From an uncultured Oscillospiraceae bacterium (GTDB lineage: Bacteria > Bacillota > Clostridia > Oscillospirales > Oscillospiraceae), in contig CALXDC010000008.1 in the NCBI GenBank assembly GCA_944386975.1, forward strand, positions 1 to 64,000: a stretch of 64,000 nucleotides of DNA. The letters run 5' to 3'. Numbering within the stretch: the stretch's first letter is position 1; each line of letters starts with the position of its first letter. Positions 52,821 to 61,086 of the stretch are shown piece by piece. Below the pieces are notes generated by a model. It was not told the origin of the DNA. It was given only the letters and a program-made list of their open reading frames with translations, and searched no databases. A program made the translations under genes and the position numbers.

Positions 52821-53465
52821 TTATACGCAGTAGAACAGCACACAAAAATATTGAAGCACGCTGCCCGCCAGAACGAAGAGGTGCCAGACGAAGTGCATAT
52901 AGCGCTTCTTTGACTTGTAGAAGATGATGCCGACGGTATAGGCCATGCCGCCGCTGGCCAGCAGCAGAACCCCCGCCAGAGGCAGCACCTGCACCACCGT
53001 CTTGAGGGCCGGCAGAATCAGCCAGCCCATGGCGGCGTATAGCACCAGGGTGATCTTGCTGAAGCGGTTGAGGTCGATGAGGTCCAGCGCGATGCCCACC
53101 ACCGCCAAGGCTGTGTTGACGGCAATCAGCACCCAACCCAGCGTGCCGCCCAGAGTCAGCAGGGCCAGAGGGATATAGGTCCCCAGAATCAGCAGAAAAA
53201 TCGAGCAGTGGTCCAAAATTCGCAGCACTGCCTTGCGCTGGGGATTCTGCACGCCGTGGTAGATGGCCGAAGCCCCGTAGAGGATAATGAGGCTGCCGGC
53301 GTAAACCGCCATGCCGGCCACTGCCGCCGCGCTGCCCCCCAGCGCCGCTTTCACCAGCAGAGGGACTGCCCCCGCCGCTGCCAGAATCGCGCCCAGGCCG
53401 TGGGAAATGGTGTTGGCAATCTCCTCTCCCAGCGTCTGTGGCCGATGTGCATGTTCCTTTGCCAT
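52821..53465 (-). CDS. Hemolysin III family membrane protein
   Basis: A 214-residue seven-helix protein of the HlyIII/TrhA (PAQR-like) family. The metal-site residues appear in NTISHGLGAIL (His near 22), SAIYHGVQNP and YMHFVWHLFVLAGS. The name is historical; bacterial members are linked to membrane lipid homeostasis, not proven toxins. It is transcribed leftward from a divergent region shared with the DUF1836 gene. Confidence 0.93.
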   Translation of the reverse strand: MAKEHAHRPQTLGEEIANTISHGLGAILAAAGAVPLLVKAALGGSAAAVAGMAVYAGSLIILYGASAIYHGVQNPQRKAVLRILDHCSIFLLILGTYIPLALLTLGGTLGWVLIAVNTALAVVGIALDLIDLNRFSKITLVLYAAMGWLILPALKTVVQVLPLAGVLLLASGGMAYTVGIIFYKSKKRYMHFVWHLFVLAGSVLQYFCVLFYCV

Positions 53466-53579
53466 AATACCGGCTCCTTTCTATAGTCTGATATCGCTAT
53501 ATCTAATATTCAATATTAGTATATGGCGCATTTAAAAATATGTCAAGTACAATCTGCTCCAGATTATCTATTTTTGTTA

Positions 53580-53608
53580 TTGTATTCTTTGTCGTTTTCC
53601 GCTATACT
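53580..53608 (+). promoter_or_regulatory. Promoter of the DUF1836 gene
   Basis: TTGTAT (53580-53585), 17 bases and TATACT (53603-53608). The AT-rich stretch 53470-53575 probably holds the divergent hemolysin III promoter; ATATCTAATATTCAATATTAGTAT-like inverted repeats at about 53496-53520 could be an operator. Confidence 0.6.
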
Positions 53609-53660
53609 ATTCCCATATGACGGTCAGAACCTCAAGGGGAGAAGAAGGGAAGTGGCGAAT

Positions 53661-54185
53661 ATGCTGCAGGAGAGGCTGCGAGCCTGGGAGACACAGATGG
53701 AGGCGTTTCGCCTGCCGGAATGGGAGAGCCTTCCGGAGCTGGAACTGTACATGGATCAGGTGGTGCTGTTGATGACCCGGTATTTGGCCTTTCCGCCCCA
53801 AACGGAGGAGGACGAGAAGGTGATCACCGCCAGCATCGTCAACAACTATGTCCGCATGAAGATCATGCCCCCGCCGGTGAAGAAGCGGTATAGCCGGGTC
53901 CACCTGGCCTACCTGCTGGTGATCTGCACCCTCAAGCAGAGTCTCAGCATCGCCTCCATTCAGCGGTTGATGCCGGTGGGGTTGGAGGAGGAGGAGGTAC
54001 GCAAGCTCTATACCCGCTTCGTCCAGCAGTACGCCGCCACCGCCGCCATTTTCTCCCACTATACCCGTCAGGCCATGGAGGCCTGTGCCGACGCCGGCTG
54101 TCTCCCTGTTTCCGCTGCCATCATGTCCAACCTCTCCAAGGCGCTGACGGAATTTCTTCTTCTGCCTCAGGAGGGCGATTTGTGA
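53661..54185 (+). CDS. DUF1836 family protein, probable regulator
   Basis: A 174-residue cytoplasmic protein of the DUF1836 family. The helix-turn-helix-like part is LPELELYMDQVVLLMTRYL followed by the hallmark TASIVNNYVRMKIMPPPVKKRYSRVHLAYLLVICTLKQ (residues about 60-98). These features suggest a MerR-like DNA-binding fold; targets are unknown. Start at 53661 is chosen because AAGGGA lies about 10 bases upstream; longer in-frame openings are not supported. It has its own terminator. Confidence 0.85.
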   Translation: MLQERLRAWETQMEAFRLPEWESLPELELYMDQVVLLMTRYLAFPPQTEEDEKVITASIVNNYVRMKIMPPPVKKRYSRVHLAYLLVICTLKQSLSIASIQRLMPVGLEEEEVRKLYTRFVQQYAATAAIFSHYTRQAMEACADAGCLPVSAAIMSNLSKALTEFLLLPQEGDL

Positions 54186-54191
54186 TGATTT

Positions 54192-54236
54192 GGCCGCTCC
54201 GCTGCGTTTTCGCAGCGGGGCGGCCGTCGGTTTTTT
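54192..54236 (+). terminator. Terminator after the DUF1836 gene
   Basis: A 15-bp stem with one wobble pair (54192-54206 with 54211-54225), TTTT loop, then GTCGGTTTTTT. Confidence 0.88.
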
Positions 54237-54334
54237 CATAGAAAGTATCAGAAAAACGACTTGTCTTCAATACCCTTGCCGTTTTTCACAAGAGAAACAA
54301 CGGAAAAGCGACCGGCCTTCTGTCAGTTTGCCTC

Positions 54335-54362
54335 TTGCCCTTTTTCCGCTTCCTTTTATAAT
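54335..54362 (+). promoter_or_regulatory. Promoter of the MATE gene
   Basis: TTGCCC (54335-54340), 16 bases and a perfect TATAAT (54357-54362), 35 bases before the start codon. Confidence 0.6.
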
Positions 54363-54396
54363 GGTGCCTACCGAAATCCGCAGGAGGTGCTGCGAT

Positions 54397-55743
54397 ATGA
54401 CAAAGGATCTGACCAAGGGGTCTCCCATGAGGCTGATGCTCAGCTTCGGTTTTCCGCTGCTGCTGGGGTTTCTCTTCCAGCAACTCTACAATCTGGTGGA
54501 TACCGCCATTGTAGGCAAAACCCTGGGCGGCGACGCCCTGGCCGCCGTGGGAGCCACCGGCTCCATCAATTTTCTGGTGGTGGGATTTGTCAGCGGTGTG
54601 TGCGGCGGCTTTGCCATTCCGGTGGCCCAGCAATTCGGGGCCAGAAATCCCAGAGAGCTGCGGCGGTTTGTCGCCGGAGCGGTGTGGCTGTGCGGGATGT
54701 TCGGCCTTTTGATTACAGTGTCCACCGCACTGCTCTGCGGAAATATTCTCACCGCCATGCATACGCCCGCCGATATTTTCCACCGGTCCTATGTTTACAT
54801 CGTCACCATCTTCTGGGGCATTCCTGCCTACTTCCTTTATAATATGTGCGCTGGGATTCTCCGCTCCCTGGGGGACAGCCGGACGCCGGTGATCTGGCTG
54901 GTGGCCGCCTCCCTGGTGAATGTGGTACTGGATATCGTGTTCATCCTCTGCTTTCATATGGACGTGTTCGGCGCTGCTTTTGCCACGGTGCTGGCCCAGC
55001 TGATGGCGGGGCTGGGTTGCCTTGGGCGGCTATGCCGGGGCTTTCCTATTTTGCGGACCCGGCGGGAGGACTGGCGGCTCGATAGAAAGCGAGTATGGAG
55101 GCTGTGCGCCATGGGGCTGCCCATGGGGCTGCAGTACTCCATCACCGCCATTGGCTCCATTGTGCTCCAGGCGGCGGTAAACGATCTGGGAACTGTCTAC
55201 ATCACCGCCGTCACCGCCGGAAGCAAGGTCTCCATGTTCCTCTGCTGTCCCTATGACGCCATGGGGGCCGCTATGGCCACCTATGGCGGTCAGAATGTGG
55301 GAGCTCGCCAATGGGAGAGGCTTCACAGCGGACTGCGGGCCTGTTCCATCCTGGGGGTGGGCTACTCCGTGGCCGCCTTTGGTCTGGTGCTGGCAGCGGG
55401 CAACTGGCTCAACGCCCTGTTTCTGGATCAGGAGAGCCTGGCGCTGCTGCCTATGGTCCAGCGGTTTCTGGTGCTTCAGGCCGCCTTTTATATCCCCCTG
55501 GCCTTTGTAAATATTGTCCGCTTTCTCATTCAGGGCATGGGCTTTCCGCCTATCGCCACCCTGGCGGGGGTGCTGGAGATGGCGGGCCGGACGGGCATGG
55601 CGCTGGCGGTGCCTGCGCTGGGGTTCTCCGCCGCCTGCCTGGCCTCACCGGTGGCATGGATTCTGGCAGATCTTTTTCTCTTTCCTGCCTATTTTCTCTG
55701 TCACCGCCGCCTTCGCTTCGATGCGTCCCTTGCCGCCGCCTGA
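54397..55743 (+). CDS. MATE family efflux transporter
   Basis: A 448-residue cation-coupled exporter with about twelve helices. The MATE pattern is clear: SFGFPLLLGFLFQQLYNLVDTAIVGKTLGGDALAAVGATGS at the start, PIAQQ-like IPVAQQFGARNPRELR, and the pseudo-repeat MGLPMGLQYSITAIGSIVLQAAVNDLG in the second half. AGGAGG at 54382-54387 fixes the ATG at 54397. Substrate (drugs, cationic compounds, metabolites) cannot be told from sequence. Confidence 0.93.
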   Translation: MTKDLTKGSPMRLMLSFGFPLLLGFLFQQLYNLVDTAIVGKTLGGDALAAVGATGSINFLVVGFVSGVCGGFAIPVAQQFGARNPRELRRFVAGAVWLCGMFGLLITVSTALLCGNILTAMHTPADIFHRSYVYIVTIFWGIPAYFLYNMCAGILRSLGDSRTPVIWLVAASLVNVVLDIVFILCFHMDVFGAAFATVLAQLMAGLGCLGRLCRGFPILRTRREDWRLDRKRVWRLCAMGLPMGLQYSITAIGSIVLQAAVNDLGTVYITAVTAGSKVSMFLCCPYDAMGAAMATYGGQNVGARQWERLHSGLRACSILGVGYSVAAFGLVLAAGNWLNALFLDQESLALLPMVQRFLVLQAAFYIPLAFVNIVRFLIQGMGFPPIATLAGVLEMAGRTGMALAVPALGFSAACLASPVAWILADLFLFPAYFLCHRRLRFDASLAAA

Positions 55744-55747
55744 ACAG

Positions 55748-55776
55748 ACGCCGCCTTTGTAAAGACGGCGTTTTTT
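55748..55776 (+). terminator. Terminator of the MATE gene
   Basis: ACGCCG (55748-55753) pairs with CGGCGT (55766-55771) with an inner CTTT/AAAG extension, and TTTTT follows. Confidence 0.85.
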
Positions 55777-55877
55777 CCTCTGGTTTTCCGTAAAGAATTT
55801 CCCTTCTCCCTTTACAAAGAGGGGCAAATGTCGTATGGTATAGGAGAATCGTTATCACAAGGATGCGAGGTAATTTC

Positions 55878-57218
55878 ATGCTGCAAAAACGACGTGCCAA
55901 GCTGTCCGCCTGGCAATTTCTGACCCTTGGGTATCTGGTGATCATTCTCGCTGGGGCCCTGCTTCTGACGTTGCCCATTTCCTCCAACTCCGGTGAGTGG
56001 ACGCCCTTTCTGGACGCTCTTTTCACCGCCACCTCCGCCACCTGCGTCACCGGCCTTGTGGTGGTGGACACCTTCCTCCACTGGTCTCTCTTCGGCCAGC
56101 TGGTGGTGCTGGTGATGATCCAGGTGGGCGGTCTGGGCTTTATGACCATTTTGACCCTGGCCATGGTGCTGATGGGCCGCAGTGTGGGGCTCTACCAGCG
56201 GCAGCTTATCATGCAGTCCGCCGGCAGCCTCAGCCTATCCGGCTCTGTATCCCTCATTATGCGAATCCTGCGGGGCACTCTGCTCATTGAGGGGGCGGGA
56301 GCAGTGCTGCTGTCCATCCGGTTTTGTCAGGACTTCGGCCTGCTGACCGGGCTTTACTACGGCGTGTTCCACGCGGTAACCGCCTTCTGCAACGCGGGCT
56401 TTGATCTGATGGGCCGTTACGGGGCCTTCTCCTCCCTGGTGCCCTATGCCGACGACCCATTGGTGAGCTTCACCATTGTGGGCCTTATCTTCCTGGGGGG
56501 ATTGGGCTTTCTGGTGTGGACGGACTTGATCAAGTGCCGCTTTCGCTTCAGCCGCTTCGCCCTTCACACCAAGGTGGCTCTCATCGCCTCCTTCTTCCTG
56601 CTGCTGATTCCCACGCTGCTGTTCTATCTCTTCGAGCAGGATGGACTGCTGGCGGGGCTGTCCATTCCTCAGGCTCTGATGCGCTCTCTTTTTGCCGCCA
56701 TGACGCCCCGCACCGCCGGTTTCAACACCATCGACATGGCGGGCATGTCCAACGGCAGCTATCTTCTGACCATTCTTCTTATGTTCATCGGCGGAAACTC
56801 CGGCTCCACCGCCGGCGGTATCAAGATCACCACCTTTGTGGTGATGGCGGGCACCGCCCTGGCGGGAGCCAGACGGAGCAGTCTGGTGATGGGCGGCAAG
56901 CAGCTGGACGACGGGCTGGTGCGGGAGGCCGCCGCCACCATGTCGGCCTATCTGATGCTGGTAGTTACCGGCTGCATGGTGCTGGCTGCGGCGGAACCCT
57001 TTGATCTCACTCAGATCACCCTGGAGGTGGTCTCCGCCATCGCCACCGTGGGGCTTACCACAGGGATTACCACCTCCCTCAGCAGCCTGTCCCAGGTGAC
57101 GCTGATTCTGCTGATGTTTGCCGGGCGGCTGGGGGTGATGACCCTGGCCATCGCCTTCGGACAGAGGAGAAATCAGCCGCCTCTCCGGCGGCCTACAGAT
57201 AAAATTCTGATTGGATAA
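55878..57218 (+). CDS. ktrB: Potassium uptake channel subunit (KtrB/TrkH)
   Basis: A 446-residue ion-translocating subunit of the Trk/Ktr/HKT family. The four M1-P-M2 repeats show selectivity-filter segments, for example TATSATCVTGLVVVDT, CNAGFDLMGRYGAFS, TPRTAGFNTIDMAGM and IATVGLTTGITTSLS, with the key glycines. I choose the ATG at 55878 because CGAGG lies seven bases before it; an in-frame ATG at 55863 has no proper spacing. It works with the regulator encoded next. Confidence 0.93.
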   Translation: MLQKRRAKLSAWQFLTLGYLVIILAGALLLTLPISSNSGEWTPFLDALFTATSATCVTGLVVVDTFLHWSLFGQLVVLVMIQVGGLGFMTILTLAMVLMGRSVGLYQRQLIMQSAGSLSLSGSVSLIMRILRGTLLIEGAGAVLLSIRFCQDFGLLTGLYYGVFHAVTAFCNAGFDLMGRYGAFSSLVPYADDPLVSFTIVGLIFLGGLGFLVWTDLIKCRFRFSRFALHTKVALIASFFLLLIPTLLFYLFEQDGLLAGLSIPQALMRSLFAAMTPRTAGFNTIDMAGMSNGSYLLTILLMFIGGNSGSTAGGIKITTFVVMAGTALAGARRSSLVMGGKQLDDGLVREAAATMSAYLMLVVTGCMVLAAAEPFDLTQITLEVVSAIATVGLTTGITTSLSSLSQVTLILLMFAGRLGVMTLAIAFGQRRNQPPLRRPTDKILIG

Positions 57219-57235
57219 ATGCTGTGAGGTATGCT

Positions 57236-57883
57236 ATGAAATCATTTTTGATTATCGGTATGGGCCGTTTCGGCCGCAAGCTGGCGGAGGATCTTCTGGA
57301 GCGGGGCGACGAGGTGATGATCGTGGACCGGGATGAGGACACCATCAACGAGCTGTCCGCCCACTTCTCCAACGCCTTCATTGGCGACTGTACCAACGAG
57401 GACGTGCTGCGCAGTCTGGGCATCAATAACTTCGACGCAGTGGTGGTGGCCATGGGGGCGGATTTCCAGTCCTCCCTGGAGATCACCGCTCTGGTGAAGG
57501 ATCTGGGGGGCCGCTATGTGATTTCCAAGGCCAACAAGGACATCCAGGCCAAATTCCTTCTGCGCAACGGGGCCGACGAGGTCATCTATCCCGACCGGGA
57601 TATGGCGGCCCGGCTGTCGGTGCGGCTCCACGCCCGGAATATTTTCGACTACGTGGAGCTCAGCAGCGGCTACGCCATTGTGGAGGCCGCGGTGCCGCGC
57701 TCCTGGGTGGGAAAGAGCCTGCGGGAGAACGACGTTCGCCGCCGGCACGGCGTCAATATCCTGGCCATTCGCAGCAGCGGCGGCAAGCTGGATCCCCTGC
57801 CGGACCCGGACGACGTCTTTCATGAAGACGACCACGTTTTCGTCATGGGAGAGGAGAGCGCCTTGCTCAAGCTGACCAAATAA
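57236..57883 (+). CDS. ktrA: Potassium uptake regulatory subunit (KtrA/TrkA)
   Basis: A 215-residue cytoplasmic RCK protein. The N-terminal nucleotide-binding domain (MKSFLIIGMGRFGRKLAEDL, IVDRDEDTINELS, GDCTNEDVLRSLG) is followed by a C-terminal RCK_C (TrkA-C) domain (about 135-215), which in Firmicutes often binds c-di-AMP. It gates KtrB. The ATG at 57236 follows GTGAGGTATGCT, 17 bases after the KtrB stop. Confidence 0.94.
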   Translation: MKSFLIIGMGRFGRKLAEDLLERGDEVMIVDRDEDTINELSAHFSNAFIGDCTNEDVLRSLGINNFDAVVVAMGADFQSSLEITALVKDLGGRYVISKANKDIQAKFLLRNGADEVIYPDRDMAARLSVRLHARNIFDYVELSSGYAIVEAAVPRSWVGKSLRENDVRRRHGVNILAIRSSGGKLDPLPDPDDVFHEDDHVFVMGEESALLKLTK

Positions 57884-57887
57884 GAAT

Positions 57888-57968
57888 CCCCCGCCGCAGG
57901 GCGGGGGAGGGAGCGCTTTTTGCAGCGGACGCCCCGGGGAATCCTTCCCGGGGCGCCCGTTTTTGTTG
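57888..57968. terminator. Two terminator hairpins between ktrA and the dehydrogenase
   Basis: CCCCCGCC/GGCGGGGG (57888-57895, 57900-57907) leads to a TTTTT at about 57917-57921. A second stem GCCCCGGG/CCCGGGGC (57931-57938, 57947-57954) is followed by GCCCGTTTTTG. They separate convergent genes. Confidence 0.8.
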
Positions 57969-59177
57969 TTACCGGCAGTCCAGAACCACCTTTACCAGCT
58001 CCGGGGGATTGTCCATCATCACCCGGAAGGCCCGCTTGTACTGGTCCAGAGGGAAGCGGTGGGTGATGAATCCCTCCGTGCGGTACTTCCCGTCCCGAAT
58101 CAATTCCTGGGCCAGATCGAAGGTGGAGATCTCCCGGCCGTCGATGTGCTCCATGCCATGGGCGTCCACCCCCACCAGAGTCAGCTCCTGCCACCAGATG
58201 GGGGTCTCGTCGAAGGTGATGGCGCTCATGTGGTGGCCGATCTTCACCAGAGTGCCCCGGGCCCGCAGGAGCCGCAGGCAGGTGGTGTTGGCCCAGCCGC
58301 CGCCCACGCAGTCGTAGATCACGTCAAAGCCGCCAAAGAACATCTTGTTCTTTTTTCCCCCGTAAACCTTGCTGCCGCCGGTGGCCTTGGCGGTGGCGGC
58401 GTAGGGGTCGCCGTAGAGGATGTGATCCGCCCCCAGGCGCTTGGCAAACGCCTGTTTGGCCTTCACCCGCTCCATCACCCACACCTCGCACTCCGGCTGG
58501 AAGAGCTTCAACGCCTGGACCACGCCGAGACCGATGGTGCCGCAGCCCAGCACCATCACCCGCTCCCCTTTCTTTGGGGTGTGGCGGAGCACCGCGTGGA
58601 GGGACACCGCCGTGGGCTCCACCAGGGTGGCCTGGTCGTCGGTGAGCTCGTCGAAGATTTTGCACAGCTGCTGCTGGGGGGCGATGAACTGGTCCCCGAA
58701 GCCGGCCCCCACGTCGGGCAGCTTCAGGGGGCTGGGCTCTCCGTAGTTCTCGCACAGGCAGTAGTTCCCCTCCCTGCAGAACCGGCAGGTCTGAGGGATG
58801 GACTTGTTGCCGCAGCTGGACATGTACTCCTGGAGGGTCACCCGGTCTCCCACCTGGAATTTCGTGACGGCGGGGCCCACCTCGGTGACCACTCCCACAT
58901 TCTCGTGACCCAGATAGGTCCGGCGGCTGCCGGGGATGGGGGCCAGGGCGCAGTTGGTGGTGGCGGTGCAGCGGAAGAAGCTGAGATCCGTGCCGCAGAC
59001 GCCGCACTGAATGTTCCGCACCCGTACCCAGTCCGGGGCGGGCAGAGGCGGATCCGGCAGGCCCTTGGCGTATTTCACCGCGTTGAGGCCGGTGAACAGC
59101 AGGCTGTGGAAGGTCTTGGATGCCGCTTTGGTGGCGGCTACCCGGGGCAGATCCAGATCGAAATAGATGGTTTTCAC
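57969..59177 (-). CDS. Zinc-dependent alcohol dehydrogenase (MDR family)
   Basis: A 402-residue medium-chain dehydrogenase. Catalytic zinc ligands are Cys in CGVCGTD, the GHE motif in YLGHENVGVV and a later Glu/Cys. The structural-zinc cysteines are in SCGNKSIPQTCRFCREGNYC. The cofactor loop is VLGCGTIGLGVVQA. An atypical insert, GGSKVYGGKKNKMFFGG, lies near residue 285. Substrate is unknown; similarity is to threonine/sorbitol-type dehydrogenases. Leftward, converging on ktrA. Confidence 0.9.
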   Translation of the reverse strand: MKTIYFDLDLPRVAATKAASKTFHSLLFTGLNAVKYAKGLPDPPLPAPDWVRVRNIQCGVCGTDLSFFRCTATTNCALAPIPGSRRTYLGHENVGVVTEVGPAVTKFQVGDRVTLQEYMSSCGNKSIPQTCRFCREGNYCLCENYGEPSPLKLPDVGAGFGDQFIAPQQQLCKIFDELTDDQATLVEPTAVSLHAVLRHTPKKGERVMVLGCGTIGLGVVQALKLFQPECEVWVMERVKAKQAFAKRLGADHILYGDPYAATAKATGGSKVYGGKKNKMFFGGFDVIYDCVGGGWANTTCLRLLRARGTLVKIGHHMSAITFDETPIWWQELTLVGVDAHGMEHIDGREISTFDLAQELIRDGKYRTEGFITHRFPLDQYKRAFRVMMDNPPELVKVVLDCR

Positions 59178-59284
59178 AGGGTGCTCCTCCTCTCAGGGCG
59201 GCAGGCCGCCGGTTTTCTTATGTTTAGGATAATGCACGGGGCCGGTCTTGTCAAATAAAACAGCCTGGAGCCGGAGCCCCCCTC

Positions 59285-59327
59285 TTGACTTTGGAAATTC
59301 ATGTAGATACAATAGTTGCATATGCAA
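59285..59327 (+). promoter_or_regulatory. Exporter-operon promoter with MarR-type operator
   Basis: TTGACT (59285-59290), 17 bases and TACAAT (59308-59313). The perfect 12-base palindrome TTGCATATGCAA (59316-59327) covers the expected start point. This is a typical MarR-family operator form, and a MarR gene is the third gene of the same operon, so feedback repression is expected. Confidence 0.8.
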
Positions 59328-59352
59328 GTATTGCAGAGAGGGGGAGAGACCG

Positions 59353-61086
59353 TTGGAACTGTTCCGGCGCTTCGGCGCTTATTTTCACAGCTACCGGAAG
59401 TACGCCGTGTTGGGGGTGCTGTGCGTGATCTCGGAGACCATTTTTGAGCTGGTGATCCCTCTGATCATGGCGGATCTGGTGGACATCGGCGTGGCAAACG
59501 GGGACACGGCCTATATCTTCCGCCAGGGGTGGAAGATGGTGGCCTGCGCGGTGCTGTCCATGGGGCTTGGCATCGGCAGCGCCCGGTTTGCCGCCCTCTG
59601 CGGCCACGGCCTGGCGGCGGAGATCCGGAAGGCGGAGTACCGGAAGATCCAGAGCTTCTCCTTTTCCAACCGGGACCGGTTTCACACCGAATCCCTGGTG
59701 ACCCGCATGACCAGCGACGTGACCACCATCCAGAACGCCGTCACCACCGGCATGCGTCCGGGGGTCCGCTCTCCCATCATGCTCCTCACCTCCACCTGCA
59801 TGTCCTTTCTCATCAGCCCCAGGCTGGCGGTGGTGTTTCTGGTGGCGGCTCCGGCGCTGGGCTTTGCCCTCTTCCAGATCGTCAGCCGGGTTCGGCCCCT
59901 CTACACCCGGATGCAGGGGGCGGTAGATCAGGTCAACCGCATTGTCCGGGAGAACCTCGCCGCCGTGCGGGTGGTGAAGGCCTACGTCCGGGGGGACTAC
60001 GAGAGCGCCAAGTTTCTGGAGGTCAACGAGGACCTCCGGGCCATCTCGGACCGGTCCTTCCGTCTGGCGGCGCTGAACATGCCCGCCATGCAGCTGGTGA
60101 TGTACGCCACCATCCTGGCCATTCTCTGGATCGGCGGCAATATGATCGTCCAGGGCCAGCTGCTGGTGGGGAAGCTCACCGGCTTTTTGAGCTACGTTCT
60201 CCAGGTGCTTAACAGCCTCATGCTCATGTCCAATGTTTTCCTCCTCCTCACCCGAGCCATGGCCTCCGGGCGGCGGATTCTGGAGGTGCTGGACGAGGAG
60301 ATCGACATCACCGATGACCGGGCCCAGGCGGTGGAGGTGGAGCGGGGGGAAATCCGCTTCGACCACGTGTCCTTCCAATACCGGTCCGGGGCGGCGGAGT
60401 ATGTGCTGCGGGATGTGGACCTCACCATGGAAGCCGGGGAGACGGTGGGGATCATCGGCGGCACCGGCAGCGCCAAGAGCACCCTGGTGCAGCTGATCCC
60501 CCGGCTCTACGAGGCCACGGAGGGGACCGTGCTGGTGGACGGCCGTCCGGTGGAGCAGTACCCTCTGGTCCATCTCCGGGACGCTATCGCCATGGTGCTG
60601 CAGAAGAACACCCTCTTCTCCGGCACTGTGGAGGAAAATCTCCGGTGGGGCAAGGCCGACGCCACGGAGAAGGAGATCCGGGAGGCCTGCCATGTGGCCT
60701 GTGTGGATGAATTCATCCACCGGCTGGAGAAGGGGTACCAGACGGAGCTGGGGCAGGGGGGCGTCAACGTCTCCGGCGGCCAGAAGCAGCGGCTGTGTAT
60801 CGCCAGAGCCCTTCTGAAAAAGCCAAAGGTGCTGATTCTGGACGACTCCACCAGCGCCGTGGACATGGTGACGGAGGCAAAGATCCGGGAGGGCCTTGCC
60901 GCCTATCTGCCCCACACCACGAAAATCATCATTGCCCAGCGCATCACCTCCGTCCTCCACGCCGACAAGATCGTCATTCTCCACGACGGCCGGGTGGACG
61001 ACGTGGGCACCCATTGGGAGCTGCTGGACCGGAACCGGATCTACCAGGAGATCTATCACTCTCAGCAGGAAGGAGCGGGACTGTAA
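59353..61086 (+). CDS. ABC exporter half-transporter A (degenerate ATP site)
   Basis: A 577-residue half-transporter with TTG start at 59353 behind GAGAGGGGGAGAG. Six helices occupy residues about 15-300, then the ATPase. Walker A is GGTGSAKST (Ala for the usual Gly), the signature VSGGQKQRLCIARAL is intact, and Walker B ends LILDDSTSAVD with Asp in place of the catalytic Glu. This is the degenerate-site partner typical of heterodimeric exporters such as BmrC/BmrD, LmrC/LmrD and TM287/288. It overlaps the second half by one base (TAATG). Likely exports drugs or other amphiphiles. Confidence 0.92.
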   Translation: MELFRRFGAYFHSYRKYAVLGVLCVISETIFELVIPLIMADLVDIGVANGDTAYIFRQGWKMVACAVLSMGLGIGSARFAALCGHGLAAEIRKAEYRKIQSFSFSNRDRFHTESLVTRMTSDVTTIQNAVTTGMRPGVRSPIMLLTSTCMSFLISPRLAVVFLVAAPALGFALFQIVSRVRPLYTRMQGAVDQVNRIVRENLAAVRVVKAYVRGDYESAKFLEVNEDLRAISDRSFRLAALNMPAMQLVMYATILAILWIGGNMIVQGQLLVGKLTGFLSYVLQVLNSLMLMSNVFLLLTRAMASGRRILEVLDEEIDITDDRAQAVEVERGEIRFDHVSFQYRSGAAEYVLRDVDLTMEAGETVGIIGGTGSAKSTLVQLIPRLYEATEGTVLVDGRPVEQYPLVHLRDAIAMVLQKNTLFSGTVEENLRWGKADATEKEIREACHVACVDEFIHRLEKGYQTELGQGGVNVSGGQKQRLCIARALLKKPKVLILDDSTSAVDMVTEAKIREGLAAYLPHTTKIIIAQRITSVLHADKIVILHDGRVDDVGTHWELLDRNRIYQEIYHSQQEGAGL